Shown: positions 1-7,345 of the stretch, in pieces
Position numbering within the stretch: the stretch's first letter is position 1
How the letters are laid out: every line of letters starts with the position of its first letter
Assembly: GCA_947630775.1 (NCBI GenBank)
Contig: CANRIY010000014.1
Span: forward strand, 1-19,683
DNA length: 19,683 nucleotides
Direction of reading: 5' to 3'
Source: an uncultured Clostridia bacterium
GTDB taxonomy: Bacteria; Bacillota; Clostridia; Christensenellales; Borkfalkiaceae
Position numbers and translations under genes: made by a program
Notes under the pieces: model-generated
Database searches by the model: none
Told to the model about the DNA's origin: nothing
Seen by the model: only the letters and a program-made list of their open reading frames with translations

Positions 1-98
1 CCCGCGGACGTCCGTACTTACGAGGGGATTCACTCGCCCCTTACGGGGCTCGGAATGAGGGCACTCTCGGCTCCCCCTCGAGGGGACGCCGAGGCATA
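1..98. repeat. Intergenic hairpin-repeat fragments
   Basis: No gene is visible here. The stretch holds several short inverted repeats: CGGACGTCCG (5-14), GCCCC/GGGGC around TTAC (about 36-49), and a hairpin at about 67-95 whose outer arms are CTCGGC and GCCGAG around the palindrome CCCCTCGAGGGG. The string AGGGCACTCTCGGCTCCCC (about 58-76) is, with one change, the reverse complement of the junction between two repeat modules at 11725-11755. I therefore read it as an inverted, partial copy of the dispersed repeat family found at 6941-7136, 11685-11828 and 14825-15080. Confidence 0.6.
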
Positions 99-131
99 CG
101 CCTTATAAATTCAATTCCAAAGGAAAACATA

Positions 132-692
132 ATGAAGATCGTAGCTGCAACGGGCAATGCCCATAAACTGAAAGAGATCAGAGAGATCCTCGGCGGGTTC
201 GAAGTGTTATCCGCCGCCGAGGCGGAGTTCTTCGGCGAGACGGAAGAGACGGGGAGCACCTTTCTCGAAAACGCCCTCATCAAGGCGCGTGCCGTCGCGG
301 AAGCGACTTCGCTTCCCGCCCTTGCGGACGATTCGGGACTCTGCGTGGACGCCCTCGGGGGCGCACCCGGGGTCTACAGTGCCCGTTTTTCGGGGAAGGG
401 AGACGCGGGCAACCGTGCGCTTCTTCTCGAAAAGCTCCATGGCGTAGAGAACCGCCGCGCCCATTTTTCCTGTGCGGTCGCGCTGGTATTCCCCGACGGC
501 AGGGAACTGACCGCCGAGGGGCGCACCTACGGCACGATCCTGCATGAGGCGCGGGGCACGGGCGGGTTCGGGTACGATCCGCTCTTCCTTTCCGACGATC
601 TCGGCGTGACATTTGCCGAGGCGGCAGAGGCGGAAAAGAACAGCGTGTCCCACCGCGGGCGCGCGCTCGCCGCCCTGAAGGAGATGCTGTGA
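132..692 (+). CDS. rdgB: XTP/dITP diphosphatase (non-canonical purine NTP pyrophosphatase), RdgB/HAM1 family
   Basis: This cytosolic housecleaning enzyme hydrolyses ITP, dITP and XTP to the monophosphate and pyrophosphate, which keeps deaminated purines out of DNA and RNA. The 186-residue length is normal. Family motifs are in order: the phosphate-binding TGNAHK at 7-12, GSTFLENALIKA at 41-52, ADDSGL at 65-70 (metal and base site), GTGGFGYDPLF at 142-152 and SHRGRAL at 173-179. The ATG is preceded by AAAGGA at about 119-124 with good spacing. An AT-rich TATAAA at 104-109 could be a -10 box, but I see no convincing -35. The stop codon overlaps the GTG start of the next gene (GTGA), so the two are probably translationally coupled. 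This pairing with a YfcE-type phosphoesterase is common in Firmicutes. Confidence 0.96.
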   Translation: MKIVAATGNAHKLKEIREILGGFEVLSAAEAEFFGETEETGSTFLENALIKARAVAEATSLPALADDSGLCVDALGGAPGVYSARFSGKGDAGNRALLLEKLHGVENRRAHFSCAVALVFPDGRELTAEGRTYGTILHEARGTGGFGYDPLFLSDDLGVTFAEAAEAEKNSVSHRGRALAALKEML

Positions 693-1153
693 AAACCTTT
701 GTCGTCCTCTCCGATTCCCACGGCAGAAGGGGGGCGGTCGACCGTATAAGGCCGCTTTTTTCCGAAAATGACTATATCGTCCACCTCGGCGACGGCTCTG
801 CCGACATGCGTCCCGCCGTTGAAGCCTTTCCCGAAAAATGCTACGTTATGCGCGGGAATTGCGACTTTGCCTATGGCGAGGAGGAGTGCGTCATCGAGGC
901 GGAGGGCATGCGCATCCTGTGCTGTCACGGGCACCGCTACGGGGTGAAGAGCGGGCTCGAACGGCTCGCTCTGCGGGCGAAGGAGAAGGACTGCGATATC
1001 GCCCTGTACGGGCACACGCACGTCGCCTCCGTCGAGACGGTCAACGGCGTTCTGTGCGTCAATCCGGGGTCTCTCGGCGCCTATGCCGACCCGAGCTACT
1101 GTTACCTCGTCCTGCACCGCGGGAAAGCCACCCCGACGATCGTACCGTTATAG
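689..1153 (+). CDS. YfcE/MJ0936-type metallophosphoesterase
   Basis: A 154-residue single-domain calcineurin-like phosphodiesterase. The two-metal centre can be read off: DSH at 9-11, GD at 34-35, GNCD at 56-59, HGH at 80-82 and GHTH at 108-111, followed by NPGS at 125-128. Family members hydrolyse phosphodiesters in vitro with manganese, but their cellular substrate is usually unknown, so I give no narrower function. The start is the GTG at 689, which overlaps the TGA stop of rdgB by four bases. This start places the first motif eight residues in, as is usual for the family. The gene ends eight bases before a strong hairpin terminator and is the last gene of the two-gene unit. Confidence 0.93.
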   Translation: MKTFVVLSDSHGRRGAVDRIRPLFSENDYIVHLGDGSADMRPAVEAFPEKCYVMRGNCDFAYGEEECVIEAEGMRILCCHGHRYGVKSGLERLALRAKEKDCDIALYGHTHVASVETVNGVLCVNPGSLGAYADPSYCYLVLHRGKATPTIVPL

Positions 1154-1160
1154 AATACAA

Positions 1161-1194
1161 AACCGCCGAAGGAGCTTTTCGGCGGTTGTTTTTT
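1161..1194. terminator. Intrinsic terminator shared by two convergent genes
   Basis: A perfect 10-bp stem (AACCGCCGAA at 1161-1170 and TTCGGCGGTT at 1178-1187, 7-nt loop) is followed by GTTTTTT on the plus strand. Read from the minus strand, the same hairpin is followed by a shorter T-rich stretch (TTTTGT). It ends the rdgB-phosphoesterase unit and can also serve the minus-strand gene that stops at 1226. Confidence 0.9.
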
Positions 1195-1225
1195 AGAGAT
1201 CAAGAGGGTTAGACGGGGCGCGGAA

Positions 1226-3034
1226 TTATCCCTTTCTACGTTTGATCAGAATGACAGACGGCGCGGCAAGCAAAAGCACGGCGGACAGTACGCCCCATGC
1301 TACGGGAGAAAGGGCACTCGCGCAGCCTCCGTCCGTCTCTTTCCGCTCTTCCGTCGCCGCAAACGCTTTCTCTACACGGAATACGGGGGTGAAATAGACA
1401 ATTTCTCCCGCATCGTATTTTGCGATCACGTCGTAATACCCCCCGCGGTCGGCAAGATAGCCGACCGTCCCTTTTGTGAGCTCCATCTCTCCGTTGTAGC
1501 GGACGGTCATGACGTCGATCTCATCGCCTGCGGAAAGCGCTTTGTCGGTGCGGATGGCGTCCCCGCGGACCACCCTGAAGATCTCCTCTTTTCCGCCGAA
1601 ATAGGCGCCGACGTTGTTCGTGAGCCCCATAAGACCCTTTTCGAACGCCGCGTCCACGCTCGCCTCGTTCTCCTGCGTCCAATACCAGCCGATGATCCCC
1701 CTGTCCCGCAGATAGTTTTCGTTGAATCTCTTTGTTGAGGAGCCGTTCGTGCTGATCGCGCAGTTGTATTTGCCGAGCGTGGGGAGCATGTTCGCAAAGT
1801 TCTCTTCGGTATATCGGTTGAGGTCCGCCGTCGGCACCTCGGGAAGCTCCCGCTGCATGCGTTCGAGCGCGGGATATCCGAAGGCAATGACGACGATATG
1901 TTCGTAAAAATCCGTCTCGTCGAGGATCTCTTTGAGCCGCGTCACGATGTCCGTTCCCTTTGATTTGATCTCAAAGACGAGCACCGCGTCCGAGTCCTCG
2001 AAGAGGGGAATGATCTCCTGTAAGGTGGGGATCTCCTCCCGCGGCTCGAACAGATCGAGCCGTGCGCGCTTCACCTGCTCCAGTGTCATGGATTCGATGT
2101 TTCCCGTGCCGTCCGACGTGCGCGCGATGCCGTCGTCGTGCATCATCACGATTTCGCCGTCCGTTGTGAGCATGCCGTCCAGCTCCACGTGGGTCGCGCC
2201 CGCTTCGATCGCCGCGCGCGTGCCGCTGACGGAATTTTCGTTGTGCGTCGTCGGGAGTCCGCGGTGGGCAACATTGAAGGGCATGCGGGCATGGGTGGGG
2301 GGAAACGTCCCGTATACATCGTAGACGAGGGAAAAATCCTCTGCAACGATCCCGTATGCTCCGCTCGTGACAGAGGCGCGGACGTCCATTTCGTCTCCCG
2401 CCTCCGTCCAGACCGCCTTGAAGCGGCTTTGGATGTAGGTCACGGTATCATATGTCGCCTCTTTCAGGGGGAGCAAGATCGTTCCCGCACGGCTCACAGA
2501 GGCGGTTTTGACGCATTCGTAGGCACCCATGTCCGCAACCCTTATGATACCCCGCACGGTGGGACAGCGTTCCCGCACGCTCTTCACGAGGTCGGGCGCG
2601 CCGAGGACGGCAATGTCGAGAATTTCGATCTCTTCCGTGAGAAAGGAGACGAGCGCGTCCGCTTCCGCCTGTGTCGAGACGGAGACGACGGGAATGATCT
2701 TCCCCTCGATCTTTTTGTAAATTTCCCCGAAGCCGCCGAACACGGTCCCGTATTCGTCTACGATCTGAGCCGCGGCGTCCATGCGCAAAATGGCATTGGA
2801 AGGCCGCTCCCCGTCGACGGACGAAAGAATTTTTTCAAGCGTTTCGGCCGAATTTACATCGCAGACGACGGTCGGCGGATCGACGAGCTGTGTCTGCGCC
2901 GTATACGTTTCGGCGAGCACGGAAGAGGGCTCCGCGGCATGCGCATGCACCGCCGTAGAAAAAAGCGCGCCGCAAAATACCGCAACAAGGGTAAGCGCCG
3001 CGCCGAACATCCATATTTTTCGGGTTCCCGTCAT
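1226..3034 (-). CDS. Membrane-anchored glycerophosphodiester phosphodiesterase-domain protein
   Basis: About 602 residues. A signal peptide (hydrophobic stretch about 9-33) is followed by a roughly 230-residue region, then a GDPD TIM-barrel domain from about 253 to 480, a short beta-rich region, and a C-terminal membrane helix ending in KRRKG. Catalytic features of GDPD are present: HRG at 257-259, EN at 266-267, ELD at 284-286 and HDD at 299-301. Family members cleave glycerophosphodiesters to glycerol 3-phosphate and an alcohol; here the domain should face outside the cell. I chose the ATG at 3034 because a GGAG site precedes it by about six bases. The in-frame ATG at 3073 lies within the promoter spacer and would not be on the transcript. 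The region before the GDPD domain is not recognised with certainty. The substrate could be lipid head groups or teichoic acid. Confidence 0.88.
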   Translation of the reverse strand: MTGTRKIWMFGAALTLVAVFCGALFSTAVHAHAAEPSSVLAETYTAQTQLVDPPTVVCDVNSAETLEKILSSVDGERPSNAILRMDAAAQIVDEYGTVFGGFGEIYKKIEGKIIPVVSVSTQAEADALVSFLTEEIEILDIAVLGAPDLVKSVRERCPTVRGIIRVADMGAYECVKTASVSRAGTILLPLKEATYDTVTYIQSRFKAVWTEAGDEMDVRASVTSGAYGIVAEDFSLVYDVYGTFPPTHARMPFNVAHRGLPTTHNENSVSGTRAAIEAGATHVELDGMLTTDGEIVMMHDDGIARTSDGTGNIESMTLEQVKRARLDLFEPREEIPTLQEIIPLFEDSDAVLVFEIKSKGTDIVTRLKEILDETDFYEHIVVIAFGYPALERMQRELPEVPTADLNRYTEENFANMLPTLGKYNCAISTNGSSTKRFNENYLRDRGIIGWYWTQENEASVDAAFEKGLMGLTNNVGAYFGGKEEIFRVVRGDAIRTDKALSAGDEIDVMTVRYNGEMELTKGTVGYLADRGGYYDVIAKYDAGEIVYFTPVFRVEKAFAATEERKETDGGCASALSPVAWGVLSAVLLLAAPSVILIKRRKG

Positions 3035-3063
3035 AATTTTCTCCATTTTTCGGATTTGTGAAT

Positions 3064-3092
3064 ATTTTACCATAAATGAAAGAATTTGTCAA
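3064..3092 (-). promoter_or_regulatory. Sigma-A-type promoter of the GDPD gene
   Basis: On the minus strand, TTGACA (3092-3087) and TAAAAT (3069-3064) are separated by exactly 17 bp. The -35 box overlaps the stop codon of the upstream EamA gene. The predicted start of transcription is near 3057, giving a leader of about 23 nt before the ATG at 3034. This rules out the upstream in-frame ATG at 3073. Confidence 0.85.
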
Positions 3093-3979
3093 GAACCCTT
3101 TTGTTTCCGCTTGTTTTTTACAATTTGGTAGACCGTCTTGCCGATGGCCGCCCCGATGATGACGACGTATCCGACGATGCTCAAAGGCTTCGGGACCTGC
3201 GAGAGGAAGAAAAAGCCCAAGAGCGCCGCAAAGAGCACCTGCGCGTAGTCAAACACGGCGATCTCGCGCGCGGGCGCCTGACGGTAGGCGGCGGTGATGA
3301 AGAACTGCCCGCCCGTCGCCGCGACGCCCGCAAGCAGGAGATAGACCCACTGCATGGCGGTCATCGGCACGAAGCCGATGATGAAGAAGGGCAGGGCGAC
3401 GACCGTCGAAAAGGCGGAGAAGAAAAATACCGTCATAAGCCCCCGTTCGCCCTTCATCGCAAGGATCCGCACGCAGGTATAGGCGAATCCCGCGCATGCG
3501 CCGCTCAAAAGTCCCGCAAGGGCGGGAAGGACGCGCATGTCGAAGGTCGGCTCCACCACGCACATCGCGCCACCGAATGCGGCGAGCACGAAGATGACTT
3601 CGGGGATCGAGGGCCTTTCTTTCAGGAGAAAGGCGGAGAACAGGATCGCGAAGAAGGGGGAAAGTTTGTTGAGGATGGACGCATCCGAAATGCTCCCGAT
3701 GTTGTCGATCGCATAAAAGTTGAGGATCACACCTAAGAATCCGAGAAGAGAGCGCAGGAACAGCCACAGAAGGCTCTCTTTGCTCTCGATCCTGAACTTT
3801 TTCTTTTGAAACAGAAGGATGACAAAGACGACGACGGTCGTCAAAGCGTTGCGGAAAAAGACCTTCTGCATGACGGGGAGATCGCCCGCAAGGCTGACGA
3901 ACAGATTCATCAGCGCAAACATGAGCGCCGCCCCGAGGATCAAGAGCACCCCGAGCCCCTTTTTGAATGCAGGATACAT
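3089..3979 (-). CDS. EamA/DMT-superfamily transporter
   Basis: A 296-residue, very hydrophobic protein with about ten predicted membrane helices arranged as two repeated EamA halves (about 10-135 and 150-285). This is the normal size for drug/metabolite transporters, which move amino acids, nucleosides or other small molecules across the cytoplasmic membrane. Nothing in the sequence gives the substrate. The first ATG (3979) has no ribosome site, and the promoter just upstream puts the RNA start within a few bases of it. Either translation is leaderless, or the GTG at 3949, which has AAAAGGGG in front, is the real start (286 residues). The gene is divergent from the tetR gene and is followed by the GDPD gene on the same strand. 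Confidence 0.9.
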   Translation of the reverse strand: MYPAFKKGLGVLLILGAALMFALMNLFVSLAGDLPVMQKVFFRNALTTVVVFVILLFQKKKFRIESKESLLWLFLRSLLGFLGVILNFYAIDNIGSISDASILNKLSPFFAILFSAFLLKERPSIPEVIFVLAAFGGAMCVVEPTFDMRVLPALAGLLSGACAGFAYTCVRILAMKGERGLMTVFFFSAFSTVVALPFFIIGFVPMTAMQWVYLLLAGVAATGGQFFITAAYRQAPAREIAVFDYAQVLFAALLGFFFLSQVPKPLSIVGYVVIIGAAIGKTVYQIVKNKRKQKGS

Positions 3980-3987
3980 GATATATT

Positions 3988-4016
3988 ATTATATGCGCAC
4001 ATGCGCGAAAAGTCAA
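3988..4016 (-). promoter_or_regulatory. Sigma-A-type promoter of the EamA transporter gene
   Basis: On the minus strand, TTGACT (4016-4011) and TATAAT (3993-3988) are 17 bp apart, close to consensus. The predicted RNA start is about 3981, two bases before the first ATG. It lies back to back with the tetR promoter, with 19 bp between the two -35 boxes. Confidence 0.82.
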
Positions 4017-4035
4017 ACGAAACCCTCGTAAACTC

Positions 4036-4064
4036 TTGACAGAAGGCGGCAAATGCGATAAAAT
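4036..4064 (+). promoter_or_regulatory. Sigma-A-type promoter of the tetR-ABC operon
   Basis: TTGACA (4036-4041) and TAAAAT (4059-4064) are separated by 17 bp. The predicted RNA start is near 4071, inside the palindrome at 4068-4085, which suggests repression by the TetR protein encoded just downstream. Confidence 0.87.
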
Positions 4065-4067
4065 ATC

Positions 4068-4085
4068 ATTTGTTATATAACGAAT
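4068..4085. promoter_or_regulatory. Candidate TetR operator palindrome
   Basis: An 18-bp inverted repeat with one mismatched pair. Its core, GTTATATAAC, is a perfect 10-bp palindrome, flanked by ATTT and GAAT. It covers the predicted start of tetR transcription. TetR-family proteins usually bind such palindromes and repress their own operon; that this one does so is inference. Confidence 0.6.
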
Positions 4086-4106
4086 ATTATCAATAGGTGG
4101 GAAAGT

Positions 4107-4673
4107 ATGCCGAAACAACGGAAAATCACAAGCGAAGCAGTTCTTAAAGCTGCGGCGGAGGTCGTGCGCGAGGGAGGCGCGGAGGCGTTGAATGTCCGGA
4201 GCGTCGCCGCGCAGCTCAAATGTTCCACCCAGCCGATCTATTCTCTCTTCCGCAATATGGAGAGCCTTCGGCGCGCCCTTCACGGCGAGGCGAAGGCGCA
4301 GTACAAAAAGCACATCGACGAATATTTGCAGGATACCTCCCGCAGCCGCTATGAATCCTTCGGCATGGGCTTTGTGAGTTTTGCACGGGACGAAAAGGGA
4401 CTCTTCCGCTATCTCTTCCTCTCGGGGAAGGGGACGCCCGATCCCTTCCTCGACGATATCGTGGAGGAGATGGTCACCCTCTATCATATGCCCGCGTGGA
4501 TCGCGCAGGCGTTCCATGCCGATATGGCAGTCTTCTCCTTCGGGTTGGGCGTGCTCGTCAATAAACAGTCGGACGCCTTGACTGAAGAGCAGATCTCGGG
4601 CGCGTTCAAGCGGCAGTTTTACGCGCTGTACGGCTACTACTTCCCCAACCGCCAAAGATTTTGGGAGAACTGA
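4107..4673 (+). CDS. TetR/AcrR-family transcriptional regulator
   Basis: A 188-residue protein with an N-terminal DNA-binding domain. Helix 1 is at about 8-22 (SEAVLKAAAEVVREGG). The helix-turn-helix at about 27-50 contains VRSVAAQLKCSTQPIYSLF, the classic TetR arrangement. The C-terminal ligand-binding and dimer part is unassignable, as is usual for this family. The ribosome site AGGTGG precedes the ATG. The stop is one base before the start of the ABC ATPase gene, so regulator and transporter form one operon from the promoter at 4036-4064. It most likely represses this operon, and perhaps the divergent EamA gene, and releases on binding a small toxic molecule. The ligand is unknown. Confidence 0.93.
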   Translation: MPKQRKITSEAVLKAAAEVVREGGAEALNVRSVAAQLKCSTQPIYSLFRNMESLRRALHGEAKAQYKKHIDEYLQDTSRSRYESFGMGFVSFARDEKGLFRYLFLSGKGTPDPFLDDIVEEMVTLYHMPAWIAQAFHADMAVFSFGLGVLVNKQSDALTEEQISGAFKRQFYALYGYYFPNRQRFWEN

Positions 4674-4674
4674 G

Positions 4675-5565
4675 ATGAACGTCATCGAGACATCGCATCT
4701 CAAAAAATATTACGGCGAAGTCAAGGCGGTGGACGATATTTCCTTTTCCGTCAGGGAAGGGGAGTTTTTTGCCTTCCTCGGCGTGAACGGCGCGGGCAAG
4801 AGCACGACGATTTCCGTGCTCTGCGGCAGGGAGCCGAAAACGGCCGGTTATATTACGATCGGCGGGCGGGAGATCGACGCGGAGACCAAACGCTCCCTCG
4901 GCGTCGTCTTTCAGGAGAGCGTGCTCGACCGCTCGCTCACCGTGAAGAAAAATCTTGCCTGCCGCGCCGCCCTCTACGGGATCTATGGAAAGGCGTTCGC
5001 GGAGCGCCTCAAAGAGCTGTCCGCACAGTTCTCCCTCGACGAGATCCTCTCCCGCCCCGTCGGGAAGCTCTCGGGCGGGCAGAGAAGGCGGGTGGATATC
5101 GCCCGCGCAGTGCTCCACTCCCCCCGTATCCTGATTTTGGACGAGCCGACGACAGGGCTCGACCCGCAGACGAGGCGGGGCGTGTGGGACGCCGTCCATT
5201 CCCTGCGCAAGGAGACGGGAACGACGGTGTTTCTCACCACCCATTACATGGAGGAAGCGGCGGACGCCGACCATGTCGTGATCATCGACGGCGGGAAGAT
5301 CAAGGCGGACGACACCCCCCTTGCGCTCAAGGATCGGTATGCCTGCGACGCAATTACCCTATACCATGTCCGCGAAGCGGAGCTCGAAAAGCGGTCGATC
5401 CCCTTTGAACGGGCGGGAACGGGGCTCCGCATTCCCGTACGGAATTCTATGGCGGCGACGGAGATGATCTGCGCGTTTCCCGAGCTTTTCAAGGATTATG
5501 AAGTGACGAAGGGCGGCATGGACGACGTGTTCCTCGCCGTCACGGGGAAGAGGGGGGAAGCATGA
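4675..5565 (+). CDS. ABC transporter ATP-binding protein (drug-export type)
   Basis: The 296-residue ATPase half of an ABC-2 exporter. It shows Walker A GVNGAGKST at 36-44, the Q-loop glutamine at 80, signature LSGGQ at 132-136, Walker B ILILDEP at 152-158 and the switch histidine at 190. After the ATPase core there is a C-terminal domain of about 80 residues ending in GGMDDVFLAVTG, as in DrrA-like ATPases. It energises the permease encoded next, whose ATG overlaps its stop (ATGA at 5562). It is paralogous to the ATPase at 9612-10553: both share LTVK.NL, the LSGGQ...RRVDIARA block and the MDDVFL.VTG ending. With a TetR gene in front, export of a drug or antimicrobial peptide is the likely role, but the substrate is not shown. 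Confidence 0.95.
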   Translation: MNVIETSHLKKYYGEVKAVDDISFSVREGEFFAFLGVNGAGKSTTISVLCGREPKTAGYITIGGREIDAETKRSLGVVFQESVLDRSLTVKKNLACRAALYGIYGKAFAERLKELSAQFSLDEILSRPVGKLSGGQRRRVDIARAVLHSPRILILDEPTTGLDPQTRRGVWDAVHSLRKETGTTVFLTTHYMEEAADADHVVIIDGGKIKADDTPLALKDRYACDAITLYHVREAELEKRSIPFERAGTGLRIPVRNSMAATEMICAFPELFKDYEVTKGGMDDVFLAVTGKRGEA

Positions 5566-6482
5566 AAGAATTCAGTGCGCTCGTGCGCAGACATTGCAGC
5601 GTATTTTTTAAGGACAAGAGCGTTTTCTTTCCCTCGCTCATCACGCCGCTCATCCTTCTCTTTTTGTTTATCGCCTTTCTCGGGAACGTCTATCGCGACA
5701 GTATCCGTTCCGTTGCGGCGGGGTTTGAGATTTCGGACGGGCTCGTTGAAAGCATTGCGGGCGGCTGGCTCGTCTCTTCGCTCGTCGCCGTCTGCGCCGT
5801 GACGGTCGCCTTTACCGCAAATACGGTCATGGTGCAGGATAAAGTCTCGGGCGCGAGGAACGATTTCCTCGTCTCCCCCGTCTCGGGAAGGCTCCTTGCG
5901 CTCTCCTATTTTGTGTCGACATACCTTGTCACCGCGTTCATGTGTTTTGTTGCGCTGGGGGCGGGATTCATCTATCTCGGGATCGCCGGCTGGCATCTCT
6001 CCGCGGCGGACGTTTTTCTGACCGTCCTCGATCTTCTTCTCATGATCTTATTCGGGACGGCGTTTTCCTTTGCCGTCTGTTCCTTTTTGCATTCGCAGGG
6101 CGGGATCGCGGCGGTGCAGGCGACCGTCTCATCCGCATACGGATTCCTCTGCGGCGCGTACATGCCCCTGTCAAATTTGGCAAATTGGCTGAGAAATCTT
6201 TTGATGTTCCTGCCGGGGACGTACGGCACGGGGCTCACCCATCTCCACCTGATGGGCGGCGCGATGGAGGCGATGCGGGGAGAGGGGATCCCGATAGAAG
6301 TCGTGCAGGGCATGAAGGAGGGATTCGACTGCACGCTCACCTTTTTCGGCTCGGCGGTGCCCGTTTGGGTGTGCTATACCGTCCTCGCGGCGGCGGGCGT
6401 TGCGCTTCTTGCACTCTGTGTGCTACTCTATCTCCGTCCGCATAGAAAATCCCTTGACAAAAATGATTCTCTCATGGTATAG
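5562..6482 (+). CDS. ABC-2-type permease (drug-export type)
   Basis: A 306-residue membrane protein with about six predicted helices, at roughly 22-42, 65-90, 110-137, 145-175, 180-205 and 265-290. It has the ABC-2 family layout: a cytosolic N-terminus, an extracytoplasmic loop after helix 1, and the GAYMPLSNLANWLR...FLPGTYGTGL segment before the last helix. It forms the channel partner of the ATPase encoded immediately upstream, with overlapping stop and start codons. It is a clear paralogue of the permease at 10546-11541. The end of the gene contains the promoter for dut. Confidence 0.93.
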   Translation: MKEFSALVRRHCSVFFKDKSVFFPSLITPLILLFLFIAFLGNVYRDSIRSVAAGFEISDGLVESIAGGWLVSSLVAVCAVTVAFTANTVMVQDKVSGARNDFLVSPVSGRLLALSYFVSTYLVTAFMCFVALGAGFIYLGIAGWHLSAADVFLTVLDLLLMILFGTAFSFAVCSFLHSQGGIAAVQATVSSAYGFLCGAYMPLSNLANWLRNLLMFLPGTYGTGLTHLHLMGGAMEAMRGEGIPIEVVQGMKEGFDCTLTFFGSAVPVWVCYTVLAAAGVALLALCVLLYLRPHRKSLDKNDSLMV

Positions 6483-6483
6483 T
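6454..6483 (+). promoter_or_regulatory. Sigma-A-type promoter of dut, inside the permease gene
   Basis: TTGACA (6454-6459) and TATAGT (6478-6483) are 18 bp apart. The -10 box overlaps the stop codon of the permease gene. The predicted RNA start is about 6490, leaving a very short leader with GGAG at 6491-6494 before the ATG at 6501. It lets dut be transcribed independently of the TetR-controlled operon. Confidence 0.78.
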
Positions 6484-6500
6484 AGTTAACGGAGAAACAG

Positions 6501-6929
6501 ATGAAAGTCAACGTCAGGAAATTACGGGAAAATGCGATCTTGCCCGCTTACGGGTCTGCGTTTGCCGCGGGTGCGGATCTGTACACCGCGGAAGGGGCCG
6601 AGATCCCCGCAGGGGAGACGAGATTTCTTCATACGGGCATCGCGATCGAACTTCCCGCGGGGACGGTGGGGCTCATCTATGCGAGAAGCGGCATGGCCTG
6701 CAAGCAAGATCTTGCGCCCGCCAATAAGGTCGGGGTGATCGATTGCGATTACCGCGGCGAGATCGTGGTCGCCCTTCACAATCACGGAAGAGAGGCGCGG
6801 ACGGTCGCCGCGGGGGACAGGATCGCCCAGCTCGTCGTCGCGCCCTACTATGTCGCCGAGTTTGAGGAAGCGGAGACGCTTTCGGACACGGTGCGCGGCG
6901 TCGGCGGCTTCGGTTCGACGGGGAAGTAA
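6501..6929 (+). CDS. dut: dUTP diphosphatase (dUTPase)
   Basis: A 142-residue trimeric dUTPase that converts dUTP to dUMP and pyrophosphate, keeping uracil out of DNA and feeding thymidylate synthesis. All five family motifs are present in order: AGADLY at 23-28, ARSGMA at 61-66, GVIDCDYRGEI at 78-88 with the catalytic aspartate and uracil-stacking tyrosine, GDRIAQLV at 105-112, and RGVGGFGSTG at 132-141. The last is the glycine-rich arm that closes over a neighbouring subunit's site. GGAG lies six bases before the ATG. It has its own promoter and is followed by a repeat island with no clear simple terminator. Confidence 0.96.
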   Translation: MKVNVRKLRENAILPAYGSAFAAGADLYTAEGAEIPAGETRFLHTGIAIELPAGTVGLIYARSGMACKQDLAPANKVGVIDCDYRGEIVVALHNHGREARTVAAGDRIAQLVVAPYYVAEFEEAETLSDTVRGVGGFGSTGK

Positions 6930-6940
6930 TTGCGCCCCTT

Positions 6941-7078
6941 GCTTCCCCTCTTAGGGGAAGTACCCGCGTAGCGCCCCTCTTGCTGCCCCTTTTAGGGGAA
7001 GTGGCGAGCGTAGCTAGCCAAAGGGGTTTCGGAAACCCCTCAGTCACCTGCGGTGACAGCTCCCCTATAAGGGGAGCC
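6941..7078. repeat. Head-to-head hairpin repeat modules (family A/B)
   Basis: Three related modules. Two lie in one orientation (6941-6974 truncated; 6978-7029) and one in the other (7033-7078). Each full module has a CCCC/GGGG hairpin, then a second hairpin, then GGGGTTT. The second and third modules meet at AAGGGGTTT-CGG-AAACCCCT (7021-7040), so 6978-7078 is one large inverted repeat. In the third module the stems are GTCAC/GTGAC and GCTCCCC/GGGGAGC. The same family recurs at 11685-11739 and 14825-15080. Confidence 0.8.
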
Positions 7079-7104
7079 GAGAGTCGAGACGCGTCAGAAC
7101 GACA

Positions 7105-7345
7105 CCCCCTCAGTCACGCAAGGGCGGCGTGACAGCGTCTCGCGCGGGTAGCACCCCGCGTAACTTTGCGCCTGTGGCGCTTGTGCCGCCCTTGGTGCAC
7201 AAAAAGAAATGCGGGCGGGGCGGTCAGGCATTTGCCCGAAACATATGGGCAAATGCCAAGAAAATTTTGCGCCAAAGATTATCAATCTTTGGCAGAATGC
7301 AAAATTTTCCCCTCACCCGTCACTACGTGACACCCTCTCCCCATA
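7105..7345. repeat. Truncated A module followed by a string of hairpins
   Basis: No gene is visible. A truncated A module (7105-7136, stem GTCACG/CGTGAC) is followed by closely packed inverted repeats. GCGCC/GGCGC surrounds TGT near 7168-7180, and TTGTGC/GCACAA lies at about 7180-7203. A perfect 11-bp stem pairs 7227-7237 with 7247-7257. Next is a nested hairpin at 7261-7308, with outer arms AAAATTTTGC/GCAAAATTTT and inner arms GCCAAAGATT/AATCTTTGGC. GTCAC/GTGAC lies at 7319-7331, and a CCCTC-CCCC/GGGG-GAGGG stem at about 7333-7355. Confidence 0.7.

Noticed and set aside
2138..3061. A 307-codon plus-strand open frame opposite the GDPD gene
   Set aside because: The opposite strand has a signal peptide, GDPD motifs, promoter and ribosome site; this frame has none of these.
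3249..4703. A 484-codon minus-strand open frame across eamA, the intergenic region and tetR
   Set aside because: It runs through two promoters and two real genes in other frames; the translation is arginine-rich shadow sequence.
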